A stretch of DNA of 64,000 bases from Microcebus murinus (lineage: Eukaryota > Chordata > Mammalia > Primates > Cheirogaleidae), in the NCBI RefSeq assembly GCF_040939455.1, contig NC_134129.1, forward strand, positions 20,162,001-20,226,000. Reading direction: 5' to 3'. This document shows, in pieces, positions 32,565 through 44,400 of this stretch (its first letter is position 1; the number at the start of each line of letters is the position of its first letter). A program made the position numbers and the translations under genes. Below the pieces are notes generated by a model. The model was not told the origin of the DNA, searched no databases, and worked only from the letters and a program-made list of their open reading frames with translations.

Positions 32565-35558
32565 TTGTGCAGACAGAAAAGGAGGAAATATATTTCAGAA
32601 AGAGACAATGGCCTGTTGCAAGGAGACAATGTGAGAGCAACGTGGAGATGAAACTAGAAAAGTGATTTGGAAGCGGATTGCAAAATGCTTTACCTGCCAA
32701 AGGACAAGCCAGGGATCTTGCACTTTGGATAACGGGAATGGAAAGCAGCATGCCTCTTTTCTCTTTCTTTTTTTTTTTTATTCCCAGAGAAGTAACACTT
32801 TTCCAGTTCACAGCTTGAACGAGAACACTGGCCGCTTTGTGGAAGACGGACATTAAATTACATTGAGACTCCCGAATTAGAAAAATCTTCATCAAAACGA
32901 ACCAGCCCCTAAGAGATATTTCACAAGTAGCTGAATTATTCTTTGTAGCTCTTATCCTTGTAAAGGCACGAGCGGATAGATACATTAGTTAAACCTGTCT
33001 CTTAAAAATATATAATGGAAAGCTCACTTTCCTAGGATATATATATATATATATATAATCTTAAAATACATTTTTTTAATGTCTAGCTTTACAAATGAAA
33101 ATACTTTGAAGAAAACTGAGCACCTTATGCCACTGTTTCTTTATGCCAAGCAATTAAGACTGACATAACTGTCTCAGTAACTCCATTAATCATTCATCAC
33201 AACTGATAGCCCCTTTAGGTTGAATTATAGATCAGATGCTTGGTTAATATTTTAATATGGCATATTGGTTTAGAAACATCCAAAATGCCATCCTGAGTCA
33301 GATGAATGATTCATTTGGGCTAGTGTTTACATTCTGACATTGTTACCATAGGCTACTTTATATATATATATATATATATATGTATTTTTTTTCCTTGACA
33401 TCAACAGATGAGACTTCTCACCCCCAAAATCATAAATATTCAAGCTCCTCTTTGACCACGCATTAGTAACCTGTCTAACCGCTTTTTGAACATGAGTGCA
33501 AAGTAGAACTTTGGCTGAGGAGGTTTGGAGAAGAAGCCCAATGTGAATGTCATGGAAGTAAGACAATTCATGATCTTTCTGGTCCCAGATGATGGGACTA
33601 GGACAAAAGGCAGAAGGAACAGAGATGAAGATCTCCTTATTTCATAGGGAAAGTTTTTAGAGATGTGGAAATATTGACTGAAAGTATTCAGTGGGTGGAA
33701 CAATAGGGAAGGCATTGTCTGGAAAGCTTTTGACCAGGTTATTTTGGTATTCCTAATCCCCTCTTTTCCAACCTGTTATGAACCACTAAAATTGGTCTCC
33801 GGATGTTCTACTTTCCTTTCTGCCACATGTAATAATGAAAAGTATTAATTTACAAAGTACTGTTTGATTATTTTTTTTTTTCTTCTCATCTTTGGTTCAG
33901 GTGTGACATTTTCACAATGACACTCAGGGTTCTGGAATATAAAATGGAAGCTGTTCTCCAACACTAAAATCATTGACCAAATGTAACTTTGTTAAATGAA
34001 CAATGTTTGGTTATTTCACTCTCGGGTCTTCATCTTCTCAATATGAAAACTTAATTTTTCAGATGTACTCATGTGGACAGCTTACTAATAGCGCCATTAT
34101 AATTTTAGGATGAGTCTTTAATTTTTAAAAATTCTTTATTATCCCAATAAAATTTTCACTTCCCTTCTGGTGCGGAAGACATAAGTTTTAAAATTAGGTC
34201 GTATAAAGTGAATTCTTTATTACAAAGTGTCTAATTTGATACGTCTCTGGGTGACTAAGGCGAGTACTAAGAGAAACATCATTTTTGGAACAAATGTTTA
34301 ATAATGACATTTGTATCCTGCCATTTGAATTTCCCATGAAGAAAAATCAAAGCAGCTCTTTTAATTAAAATCTCAAGTAATCAGCATTGTTTCATAAAAT
34401 TAAACCAAAAAAAAAAAAAACCCTTGAAAAGGAATTCATTATTTAGAAAAATGCCTTTGTATTTATAACACGAGCTTTGAATTAATCTAATATCATGAAT
34501 CCTGAGCTTCATTATTATAATTCTTCAATTAAAAGTTTATCATCCATTAAAAAGTGCCATAGTCTTAACATTCATCACTGGTTCTTCCGACAAACAATAC
34601 ATGATGAAACTATTAGGTAAAACAGATTAAAATTAACTCTAAAAAGAATTGACTATTTTAGTTGCATAGGAATTAGCATATAACAACTCCCTCTAAATTT
34701 TAATCTCATTAAAAAGACTAAAGCTCCAGGAATAGGTTTTAGAAAAGATTTGTGCTAAATACACAAGGCTACTTTAAGTAATACATAAACTGTTTGTAAG
34801 ACTCAGGTTTAATTTGTGTACCTATTTCTATGCGTGCATTGTGTGTCTTTGGGGGCAAATGACACATGCATTGGCACAATTACTTAAAAAACTGCTGAAA
34901 TGAGGAAAAAAAAAAACATGGAATAGTGCTCAGACCGGGCTTCAGGGGTTAAAAAAAAAAATTCCACTGTAAAAGAGCCGAGAATTTCACCGAATGCCAA
35001 TTTCCAATTGTCTGCAAAACATGTAAATTATTGATACCGCCTGTTCTCTTCCCTCTCTCAAATCTTTTTGAGCAAGTTATTATTATTTTTTTTTTTGCAG
35101 AATTAAAATGGCATGCCAATCCATTATTTGGTCTCTAGAAATGATGTCTGTGTTGGCATGAATTTTTTCACAATTTTCAAAGAAGGTACTACATGAGCAG
35201 ACGCAAACTTGATGAAGGTATTTGAAACTCACCGCGGATGAAGATGCTTTATGAGGTAGGAGTCAGCTTTGCAATTATGCTGGAGAAAGGCAGCCATGGT
35301 ACATTGACTGTAGTAGAAAACTGATGACAGTGCCTGCTGGTGTTTATAAACCTTGCTGAACGGGCTTACACTCAGCACCAAGTATAAAATGCAAATAGAC
35401 GAACAACAACGGCATGTGAGAGATTAAGAGTTGTTTAGCATGACCGTAGACACTCAAGAATCCTCAACCAGGGCCATCACCTCCTAAGACAAGCATCTTT
35501 CCACTTTTCATCTAAACTTTTGATCCCTAAACAACGGCTTCCACGTGAAGGCTTATCT
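32565..35558. other. Repeat-poor AT-rich block, no gene recognised
   Basis: About 3 kb with no SINE, LINE or LTR that I can recognise, only (TA)n tracts at about 33037-33056 and 33358-33381 and short A-runs. The minus-strand frame 32985-32539 (148 codons) and those at 33327-33715 lack domains and look like chance frames. Confidence 0.45.
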
Positions 35559-35936
35559 AAAAGTACGTTTGAAGGCCGGGCGCTGTGGCTCACGCCTGTA
35601 ATCCTAGCTCTTGGGAGGCCGAGGCGGGCGGATTGCTCAAGGTCAGGAGTTCAAAACCAGCCTGAGCAAGAGCGAGACCCCGTCTCTACTATAAATAGAA
35701 AGAAATTAATTGGCCAACTGATATATATATAAAAAAAATTAGCCGGGCATGGTGGCACATGCCTGTAGTCCCAGCTACCGGGGAGGCTGAGGCAGAAGGA
35801 TCACTCGAGCCCAGGAGTTTGAGGTTGCTGTGAGCTAGGCTGACGCCATGGCACTCACTCTAGCCTGGGCAACAAAGCGAGACTCTGTCTCAAAAAAAAA
35901 AAAAAAAAAGAAAGAAAGCATTAAAAGTACGTTTGA
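35559..35936 (+). mobile_element. Alu (lemur-type), CGCTGTGG subgroup, copy B
   Basis: Body from 35574, A tail with AAAG repeats to about 35919. Target duplication AAAAGTACGTTTGA at 35559-35572 and 35923-35936. Carries the three subgroup changes described for 31140-31527. Confidence 0.95.
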
Positions 35937-36045
35937 GAGGACTAGAATATACGTATTTTAAAAATTGTGTTGCTTGTCTTTTTCTTTTTTCTTTTCTTTT
36001 TCTTTCTGAGCTTTGGTTGTTTTATTTAACATAATTTCTTTTTTT

Positions 36046-37015
36046 AAAAAAAAAATTTCAGGGTATTATGAGGATACAGACATTTTGGTTACATTTTATG
36101 TCTTTGCCTCTCCCTAGCGAGAGGTAGAGGCATGCCCTTCCCCCTCCACAATGCCCATTGTGTCCTTTGGATGTGACTTTACCCTCCAACAGCCCCCCCC
36201 CCAATCCCTGCAGAATATTACTAGCCTGTAAGCACCATAGCGTTGATCAGTCAGTACCAATTTGGTGGCGAGTACATGTGGAGCCCATTCTTCTGATCTT
36301 GTGTCGCCTCACTTCGGATAACGGGCTCAAGCTCAATCCGGGAAAATATAAGCGGTGCTTAGCTTGCTGTCGTTTCTTATAATTGAGAAATATTTTTTAT
36401 TGTTTACATATATCAAATTTTAATAACCCACTCATGGATTGACAGGCACTTGGGTTGTTTCCACGTCCTTGCAATAGTGAATTGTGCTGCCATAAACATT
36501 CGGGTGCAGATGTCTTTATTATAGAACGTCTTATGCTCTTTTGGGTAGATGCCTAACAATGCTATTGCTGGGTTGAATGGTATTTCTATTTTTAGCTCTT
36601 TGAGGTATCTCCAGATTCTTTTCCACAGAGGTTGCACTAATTTGCAGTTCCACCAGCAGTGTAAGAGTGTTCCTGTCTCTCCACATCCTAACCAACATTT
36701 GTTGTTTTGGGATTTTTTGATAGAGGCCAGTCTCACTGGGGTTAGGTGATATCCCATTGTGGTTTTGATTTGCATTTCTCTAATGATTAGAGATGTTGAG
36801 CTTTTTTTTTTTTTATATGTTTGCTGGTCATTATTCTGTCTTCTTTTGAAAAGTTTCTGTTCATTTCCATTGCCCAGTTATTGGAGGGACTTATGTTTTT
36901 CTTATTGACTTGTAGGTATTATTTATGTATTCTGTATAAAAGAGGAATTGCTATGTGCATTATATGTATTACTAAGACTCTTTCCCATCTGTGGTTTTTC
37001 CTTTTGTTTGCTTGA
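36046..37015 (-). mobile_element. L1 3' fragment, intermediate age
   Basis: The plus strand shows an antisense L1: A/T tail, 3' UTR with a C-run at 36190-36200, then the end of ORF2 (CYS motif region C-x3-C-x7-H-x4-C in the frame 36775-36413: [18 protein letters not shown]) and upstream ORF2. The 3' UTR differs from the full-length L1 of this window and matches the piece at 48570-48978, so it belongs to a different, older lemur/strepsirrhine L1 lineage. Frames are broken. Confidence 0.85.
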
Positions 37016-37880
37016 TAAGTTGAGCTAAATAATCAATTCACCAAAAAAGTTAATCGCTATAACATCCATGAAAAGATGCATAATATCATTAATCACCATG
37101 AGCATGCAACCTACAACTTCGCAGCATCCAAATGGATAAAATTTAAAATTGGCAAAGGGGTAGAGCAGCCAGAATTCTAATATACTGTTGGTAGGATTGT
37201 AAAACTGTCCAACCATTTTGTTAAATTTCTTTGGCAGTTTTTGGTGAAAGTAAATATGCTTCTACAGTTACTCAGCCATTTCTTTTTTAGATACATAATG
37301 CAAGAGAAATAAATATATATGTCCACAAAAAGACTTGTAAAGGAATTCCTATAACACCTTTACTCATAACAGCTTGACACTGGAGGAAAAAAAAAAAAAA
37401 AGCAGCAACAACAAAAAGAAATCAAATGTCCCTCGACCCGTAGATCAAACCATAGATTGAATTTACAAACCATCTAATATTCATATAATGGGTAATGATT
37501 CATCAATACAAAAAGAATGATGCACCCGTATGTCTAACAACATCAATTTTAGAAACATTATGTTGAGCCAAAGAAGACAGATGGAAAAAATACACACTGT
37601 TTGATCGTATATAGGGAGTTCACAAGCAGGAAAAACTAAAACTTATGGTGATAGAAACGAAAATAGTAGAGAAGTAGTTGCATCTGGGAGTAGTGAATGA
37701 AGAGAGGAACTGCCTACATAAGAGAAAGAGGAAATTTTTTAGGATGATGGAAATGATTTAAGGAATAGTAATAATATATGTGCATACATTTGTCCACTTG
37801 TATCATTTCGAACACTTAAAATATGTACATTTTTAGTATATAAATAAGCATTAAGTATTGTTAGTTTTGTTTAAATAAAC
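37016..37880 (+). mobile_element. Ancient L1M-type 3' fragment
   Basis: Sense order TGTTGGTAGGATTGTAAAAC, GTCCACAAAAAGACTTGTAA, CTTTACTCATAACAGC, CAAATGTCCCTCGACC, ATTATGTTGAGCCAAAGAAG, GATGGAAATGATTTAAGG and ACACTTAAAATATGTACAT follows the old mammalian L1 (L1M) 3' end. Too decayed for a coding frame. Confidence 0.65.
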
Positions 37881-38448
37881 ATGTTTTTTTTTTGTTTCAG
37901 AAGACTGAAATCAAAAATAGTTTTCCTGATAATTACATAGTGCCATTGTCATGGTTTCTGTTTGCATACTTTCAAGTATGGCCTGATATCTTTAAATGCT
38001 CTTGTTAGAATCATATACTTTTATTTTTTTTTAATTTTTTATGGATACATAATTGTACATATTTATGGGATACATGTGGTATTTTGATACAAGCACACAA
38101 TGTGTAATGATCAAATCAGAGCGGTTGGGGTATCCATCACCTCAAACATTTATCATTTCTTTGTGTTAGGAGCATTTCAATTCCCTTCTTCTAGTTATGT
38201 TGAAATGCACAATAAATTGCCGTTAAGTATAGCAGCCCCATTGTTCTACTGAACACTAGATCTTATTCCTTCCATCCAACTGTATTTTTGTAGCTACTAA
38301 CCATTCTCTCTTGATCCCCCTCTCCTCATTATCCTTCCCAGCCCCTGCTAACCATCATTCTACTCTCTATATACATGGGATACATTTCTTAGGTCCCACA
38401 TATAAGTGACAATATGTGATATTTGTCTTTCTGTGCCTGGCTTACTTG

Positions 38449-39008
38449 ACTTACCATATTTAATATATTTTATTTTATCTTATTTTAATTTTATCTTTTT
38501 GAGACAGAGTCTCACTCTATTGCCCGGGCTAGAGTGAGTGCCGTGGCATCATCCTAGCTCACAGCAACCTCAGACTCCTGGGCTCAAGCGATCCTCCTGC
38601 CTCAGCCTCCCGAGTAGCTGAGACTACAGGCATGCGCCATCACGCCCGGCTCATTTTTTCTATATATTTTTTTGGTTGGCCAATGAATTTCTTTCTATTT
38701 TTAGTAGAGACGGTGTCTCACTCTTGCTCAGGCTGGTTTTGAACTCCTGACCTTGAGCAATCCTCCCGCCTGGTAATTTTAAAATTACGATTTTAAAAAT
38801 TTTTCTTTCTGCAGTTGCTACTAATTTGGAAGGATGCAAGTCAAGGTGTACACTGTCCATCATGTAGAACTGGAGTTAGCACCCTTTTCTATAAAAGACT
38901 AAATAGTATGTATTTGTGGTTTTGGGGGGCCTTTTGACCTTGGCCTCCCAGAGTGCTAGGATTATAGGCATGAGCCACCACACCCGGCCAACTTACCATA
39001 TTTAATAT
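38449..39008 (-). mobile_element. Alu (lemur-type) interrupted by a 169-bp insert
   Basis: Minus-strand Alu at 38467-38989 with 18-bp target duplication ACTTACCATATTTAATAT (38449-38466, 38991-39008). Left-monomer sequence breaks at 38771 after CCTCCCGCCT and resumes at 38941 with TGGCCTCCCAGAGTG, no Alu bases lost. The intervening 38772-38940 is not Alu and resembles 39775-39936. Confidence 0.92.
38772..38940 (+). repeat. Insert inside Alu, near-copy of 39775-39936
   Basis: Shares with 39775-39936, in the same order and orientation, AAATTACGATTTT, TTCTTTCTGCAGTTGC, AATTTGGAAGGATGCAAG, GAACTGGAGTTAGCAC and TCTATAAAAGACTAA, ending TTGACCT in both. See findings. Confidence 0.9.
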
Positions 39009-39556
39009 AATATCCTCTAGATTCATCCATGTTGTTGCAAATGCATAAGAAAAATTTGTTTTTTCTTATGGATAAATAATAATCCATTGTGTCTGTGTAC
39101 ATTTTGTTTACTCCTTCACTCACTACTGGGCATTAAGTTAATTCCATATCTTAGCTATGTGAATAGTGCTGCAATAAACATGGGTGTGCCAGATATCTCT
39201 TCGATATACTGATTCCCTTTCTTTTGGCCATATAACCAGCAGTGGGATTGCTGAATCATACGGTAGTTCTACTTTTAGTTTTTTTTTTTTGAGGAACGTG
39301 TACACTGTTTTCGAAAGTGGCTGTGCTATAATAATTTACACTTCCGTTGACAGTGAATAAGTGTTACCATTTCTCTGCATCCTTGCCAGGGTCCGTGGTT
39401 ATATTTTGTGCTTTTAATATACGCCGTTTTAACTAGGGTACAATGATATCTCATTGTGGGCTTGATTTGCATTTCTTTGATAATTGGCGATGTGGAGCAT
39501 GTTTTCATACGGCTGTTGGCCATTTATTTCTTCTTCTTTTAAGAGACATCTGTTCA

Positions 39557-39774
39557 GATACAACTACATTTCTTCTAGTAACTGCATTCAGAACCAATTC
39601 CCCCTGGCTTGGGTAGCTCTCATCCTATTCCTTCAATAGCAAGGATGGCCACATGTCCTAGTTTGGGCAAAGTATGGTAACACTTCCACCTGGCCACATA
39701 TTTGGCAGAAAAGGTATAGGGTCCGAGACAGGTAAATCACAGTTCTCTCTTCAGTTTTTTTTTTTTTTTCTGTG
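39557..39774. other. No gene recognised
   Basis: Unassigned; ends in a T-run at 39755-39769. Confidence 0.4.
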
Positions 39775-39936
39775 AAATTACGATTTTTTAAATTTTTCTT
39801 TCTGCAGTTGCTACTAATTTGGAAGGATGCAAGCCAAGGTATATACTGACCACCACGTAGAACTGGAGTTAGCACACTTTTCTATAAAAGACTAACTAGT
39901 ATGTATTTTGGGGTTTTTTTGAGGGACAATTGACCT
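39775..39936 (+). repeat. Source-like copy of the segment inserted at 38772-38940
   Basis: The first 80 bp look unique, and the rest enters the older repeat at 39854. Because the match spans this boundary, the pair is a duplication of a chromosomal segment and not two insertions of one repeat. Confidence 0.85.
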
Positions 39937-40083
39937 CTGTCTTACTCAACTTGCAATTTTAGTATGAAAGCAGCCACAGACAAAATGTAAACACATTACA
40001 GTGGCAGCGTTCTAATAAAAAGTTATTCACAAAAACAGATCATAGGCCCAATTTGACCAGCAAGTTGCAGTTTGCAAACCTGT
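39854..40083 (-). mobile_element. Ancient non-autonomous hAT-type DNA transposon (MER family)
   Basis: The order GTTAGCACACTTTTCTATAA, GTATGAAAGCAGCCACAGAC, GCGTTCTAATAAAAAGTTAT, CACAAAAACAGATCATAGGC, GCAGTTTGCAAACC matches a common mammalian repeat with ends of the TTTGCCAACCCCTG type. I place it with the hAT-Charlie group but do not name the subfamily. Confidence 0.55.
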
Positions 40084-40239
40084 GATTTACAGAATCCATG
40101 TGATAAAGAGACGGATCACAACTGCATCGGTGTGATCACCTGAATTCATTTGTATCTGTCTGTAATCGATGCAAATTGATGAAATCAGAGCCCAGAACAG
40201 AGAGATGCAGACAGAGGTCTCATGATACTATTCGAGATC

Positions 40240-40740
40240 TGCGTTAGTAACCTGTTGCCGCATAACCCACCACCCTAAGACGTGGCAACTTGAAACGACT
40301 CACAGTTATCACCCCTTCTATTTCCGTGTGTCACGAATCCACAAACAGCTGAGCTGAGTCTCTCACGAGGCTTCGCTGGGCTTGGAGGGTCTGCTTCCAA
40401 GCTCACCGCTTGGTTTGGGGGCAGGTGCCCATACTCTGGGGTCTGTTGGCTGAATACCTCATTCCTTTCCCACCTGGAGTTTCCCAGACATGGCGTGTGG
40501 TTTCCCTTGGAGCAGCAAAGAACAGAGAGACACAGTGAGCAAGAAAGAGAACGAATGCCCAGGACACAGAACCCACAGAATTCCATAAACATCATTTCAG
40601 AAGTAAAGGGTCATCACCTCTGCTGTGTGCCGTTGGGCACACAGACCGACCCTGGTACAGTGTGGGAGGGGGCCACACCAGAGTGCGGATTGAGGCAAGC
40701 AGAGATCTCCGGAAGCCCTCTGGGGCAACCAGAGACTGGA
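40240..40740 (-). mobile_element. Possible ancient MLT1-type LTR, antisense
   Basis: GTTGCCGCATAACCCACCACCC followed by GTGGCAACTTGAAACGAC and a GC-richer middle (GCTGAGCTGAGTCTC, GGGTCTGCTTCC) fits the reversed 3' half of an MLT1 LTR. Overlapping open frames on both strands (40275-40845) are explained by its higher GC content and show no protein domain. Confidence 0.4.
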
Positions 40741-40883
40741 AGGTCCTAAATGCATGGACATTTGACTATGGCTGAATCCTTTCCTGCATTTTAAAATCCA
40801 GTAACACGTATCTTTTCTTTTTTTTTTTTTTACTTCTAGATTCATATACTCATATTCTTTTTCATATATATATATATATATAT

Positions 40884-41427
40884 TTTATTTCAGCATATTA
40901 TGGGGGTACAAATTTTAAGGTTTCAATAAATGCTCTTTCCCCCCTCCCCCCACAAGTCTGAGTCTCCAGCATGACCATCCCCCAGATGGTGCACATCTCA
41001 CTCATTATGTATGTATATACCCACCCCCCGTCCCCTGCCCCCCGCCCCCCTCCCACTTGCCCAATACCTCATTACTGTAGTTCCTATGTGTCCACTTAGG
41101 TGCTGCTCAGTTAATACCAGTTTGCTGGTGAGTACATGTGGTGCTTGTTTTTCCATTCTTGGGAAACTTCACTTAGTAGTATGGGTTCCAGCTCTAACCA
41201 GGAAAATATAAGATGTGCTATATCACTGTTGTTTCTTAGAGCTGAATAGTACTCCATGGTATACGTATACCACATTTTATTAATCCATTCTTGGACTGAT
41301 GGGCACTTGGGCTGTTTCCACAGCCTTGCAATTATTAATTGTGCTGCTATAGACATTCGAGTGCAGGTGTCCTTTTTTGTAGAGTGTCATTGGATCTTTT
41401 GGGTAGATGCCCAGTAATGGGATTGCT
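40884..41427 (-). mobile_element. 5'-truncated young L1 3' end
   Basis: Antisense 3' UTR (CAGCATATTATGGGGGTAC, C-rich runs at 41023-41055) and the last part of ORF2 (frame 41356-41111). The tail side carries a (TA)n tract at 40864-40881. Similar to the full-length element; truncated at GGGATTGC (41427). A target duplication was not clear by eye. Confidence 0.88.
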
Positions 41428-41600
41428 TTCTTTTAAGTTTTTTCTCTCTTTCGGTAATTGAGGTTTTTGCCTGTCTTACTCTATACACCCTAAAACCATA
41501 TTATTTGAGCATGGTGGTTGGAAGAGAAGAGGTAGTCAAGGCAGGGGACTCTTGGGTGGGTGTTAGTCTCCACAATTTGTCATGTGGGGTGGAGGACATT

Positions 41601-41973
<373 letters not shown>

Positions 41974-44362
41974 TCAGGAAAAAAAATAAAATTAAGCTGA
42001 ATTCCTGCCAGCAAAGAGGACTAAGAGAAGAGTTTCCTATTGAGCTGTCTCTGATCAGAAATGAGACCCTGGAAATAGAGTTAAGGAAAGCCCCGTGTCA
42101 GGTTAAGTCTATCTCCCCACATAGACTTTCAGAGCAAAAAATAATGTGGATCGGGAGAAGCAGAGTTGAGACAAATTTTACAAGATAATAAGACGTCAGT
42201 GGGATTCAATAAAAGCACTGAAACTGCTCAAGAATATCTGATTATTGGAAAGTTCAAGTATGAAAAATGTAAGTTTATGATTACAAAAATAAAACACATT
42301 TGCCAAATAATAGCTACAGCTACACAGTGGTTCAGACTTTCTTAGAAAATCTGAATAAATCACACCAAACAGGCCCAGAATAAAATACAGCTACAAAATA
42401 GGAATATGATTAAGATCTGTCTTACGGCAATAAATCACTTTAATAAAACGTTTACTTAAAATGTACAATGAGTAGATGATTTTTCCCCCCGTGAGTTGTT
42501 GAAATGAACCTCTTGTATGAACTAGATTTAAAAGTACTTTAAAAGACTGAGATATTGGACTTTTTTTAATACCGGGAGGTGAAGACTTTTGACTATGTAA
42601 ACACCGGTGAAATGAAGAGTGCAGCTAATAAAATTAGTACACTTATAAATACTCAGATACTTGCTCCTACTTTTATCCATTTATTATCAGTCAAAGCAAA
42701 GCCAAGATGCTTCTAAATTCTGTAAGATTCTTCTAAATGCATTGTTTACTCAATATGTATACTCAATAACATTGAGGAGACGTTGTTATCATCAATATCA
42801 ACCACCCTAACTAAAGTGGGAATGAATATTTTATGAGACAATAATAATGCAATATTAGAGAAAAATGTAGTGTTCCACTTACTAAATAATATACAATCTT
42901 ATTTGGTCTACACCCAAATTTTACAATACCAACAAAGGAAAATATTCTTCATGTAACTGTCTATCATTATAATCATTTTATATTGTATTTGCCGAATGAC
43001 ACTTTTTCTTGTTCACATCAGAGTAATTTTATGGTTGATAGATATTCTTAACCCATGCTACAGCTGAAATTACATTATAGGAGAAGTCATTTTAAACCAA
43101 CATAGCGGTGAATATACTTTATTACTGAAATATACACATTTTTAGTGCCACCTATTGGTATGGAAAACAGATTTACATAGAATTATTTTGTTACATATTA
43201 CATATTGCTGATAATGGATAATGTATGAACAGTGAACACAATGTACCCAAAAATCATAAGCTATTTTTGAAAGTTTGAATACTAGCGATGGATGCTCATT
43301 GATTTATGAATACGAGAAATTGCTGGCGATTTAAGTAGCTTAATGATTAAAGAAAGTAATATTTGAATATGGTGTTTTAAAATAAATTATTAAAAACTTT
43401 ATTATGGCTTTCACATTTTTGCATTGAGAAGTCTAGTATAAAATTTAGAGGTAAATCTGGTTGGTTTGTTTTAAATTTGTTTGGAAGAAAATAGAACTAC
43501 TGCCTGACGTCATATGCATGCATTTGTCAAGTAACCAAAATATATAATTGTACTTCTTTGTTAAGGAAAAAAAAGAAGAAGGATTGGAGCAAGAGGGCTC
43601 TGGACCCATCCATCTGCCTCTGCTTTAATTCGCTCAGTGGTACTGGGTTTTCCTGCTGTCCTGACCAAAATCTTCTTTAGGATGTGTAGACAACAGACAC
43701 ATATATTTGGAGAGCTCTTTCCATATAAACAATTTGCTTAAAAATTATTTCCCGACAACTGGCTTGTGTCCATGAAGATTAAGAATAATGGGGTGTGTGT
43801 GGGGAGGAAGTGGTACTTTTGTATGTGTTTATTTTCCAGTGAGTACACATAAAAATTCTCCTTAGCTCCCAACCACCATCATTTTCTGCTATTATATAGG
43901 AATCACCTTTCCACATTCTTTATTTTCAAATGCAATCTTCCTAGCTAAGTTCACACCTTTAACCATGAGGGGGAAAAAAAACCAACAAAAAAACATAGCA
44001 ATGCTAGTGTTACTCACAATGCCATTGCCTGTCGGAACCTATTAACGTTAAAACAATCGGGTCTTCTTGCCTCTGCAGTGCTCCAATGACATTTATTTAA
44101 TGCTGATGACCTCTCGTAACTCCTGTCACTGTGCCATCCATCATGCCACCCGTGACTATTGGCATCTAACGTCTCTCAGGGGTCATTAACTACGTTTCAT
44201 TAACAATGACAACAAATTGATACCTTAACCAAATATGTACAACACCCTTAACGTCCAACATTTTGCATGAAGTCGTTTTAGGAACATTCAGAATATATAT
44301 TTTTTTAATGTCAGGAAATGGCACATTCAGACCTGGCAGTTTGAGAAGATTTTATTCGAGGA

Positions 44363-44367
<5 letters not shown>

Positions 44368-44398
<31 letters not shown>
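44368..44398. repeat. (A)n homopolymer
   Basis: Uninterrupted A-run of about 30. No Alu, L1 or recognisable processed gene sequence lies upstream of it. Confidence 0.9.

Positions 44399-44400
<2 letters not shown>

Larger units (their letters stand above)
38027..39556 (-). mobile_element. Older L1 (L1MA/L1P-like) 3' fragment, split by an Alu
   Basis: Plus strand shows antisense ATGGATACATAATTGTACAT, TGTGGTATTTTGATACA, CAATGTGTAATGATCAAATC and the L1 3' UTR with CTCCTCATTATCC. It resumes after the Alu with CTAGATTCATCCATGTTG, ATAGTGCTGCAATAAACATG and ORF2 end. Splits at the ACTTACCATATTTAATAT duplication. Confidence 0.8.

Noticed and set aside
32539..32985. 148-codon minus-strand frame next to an Alu
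   Set aside because: No recognisable domain, overlaps an A/T-run (poly-Lys stretch) and has no promoter or splice support.
40275..40845. Overlapping GC-rich open frames on both strands
   Set aside because: Best explained by an old LTR-like repeat; both strands open together is a composition effect.
44368..44398. Long A-run as the tail of a processed pseudogene
   Set aside because: No gene-like or SINE/LINE sequence lies upstream and no target duplication is visible.
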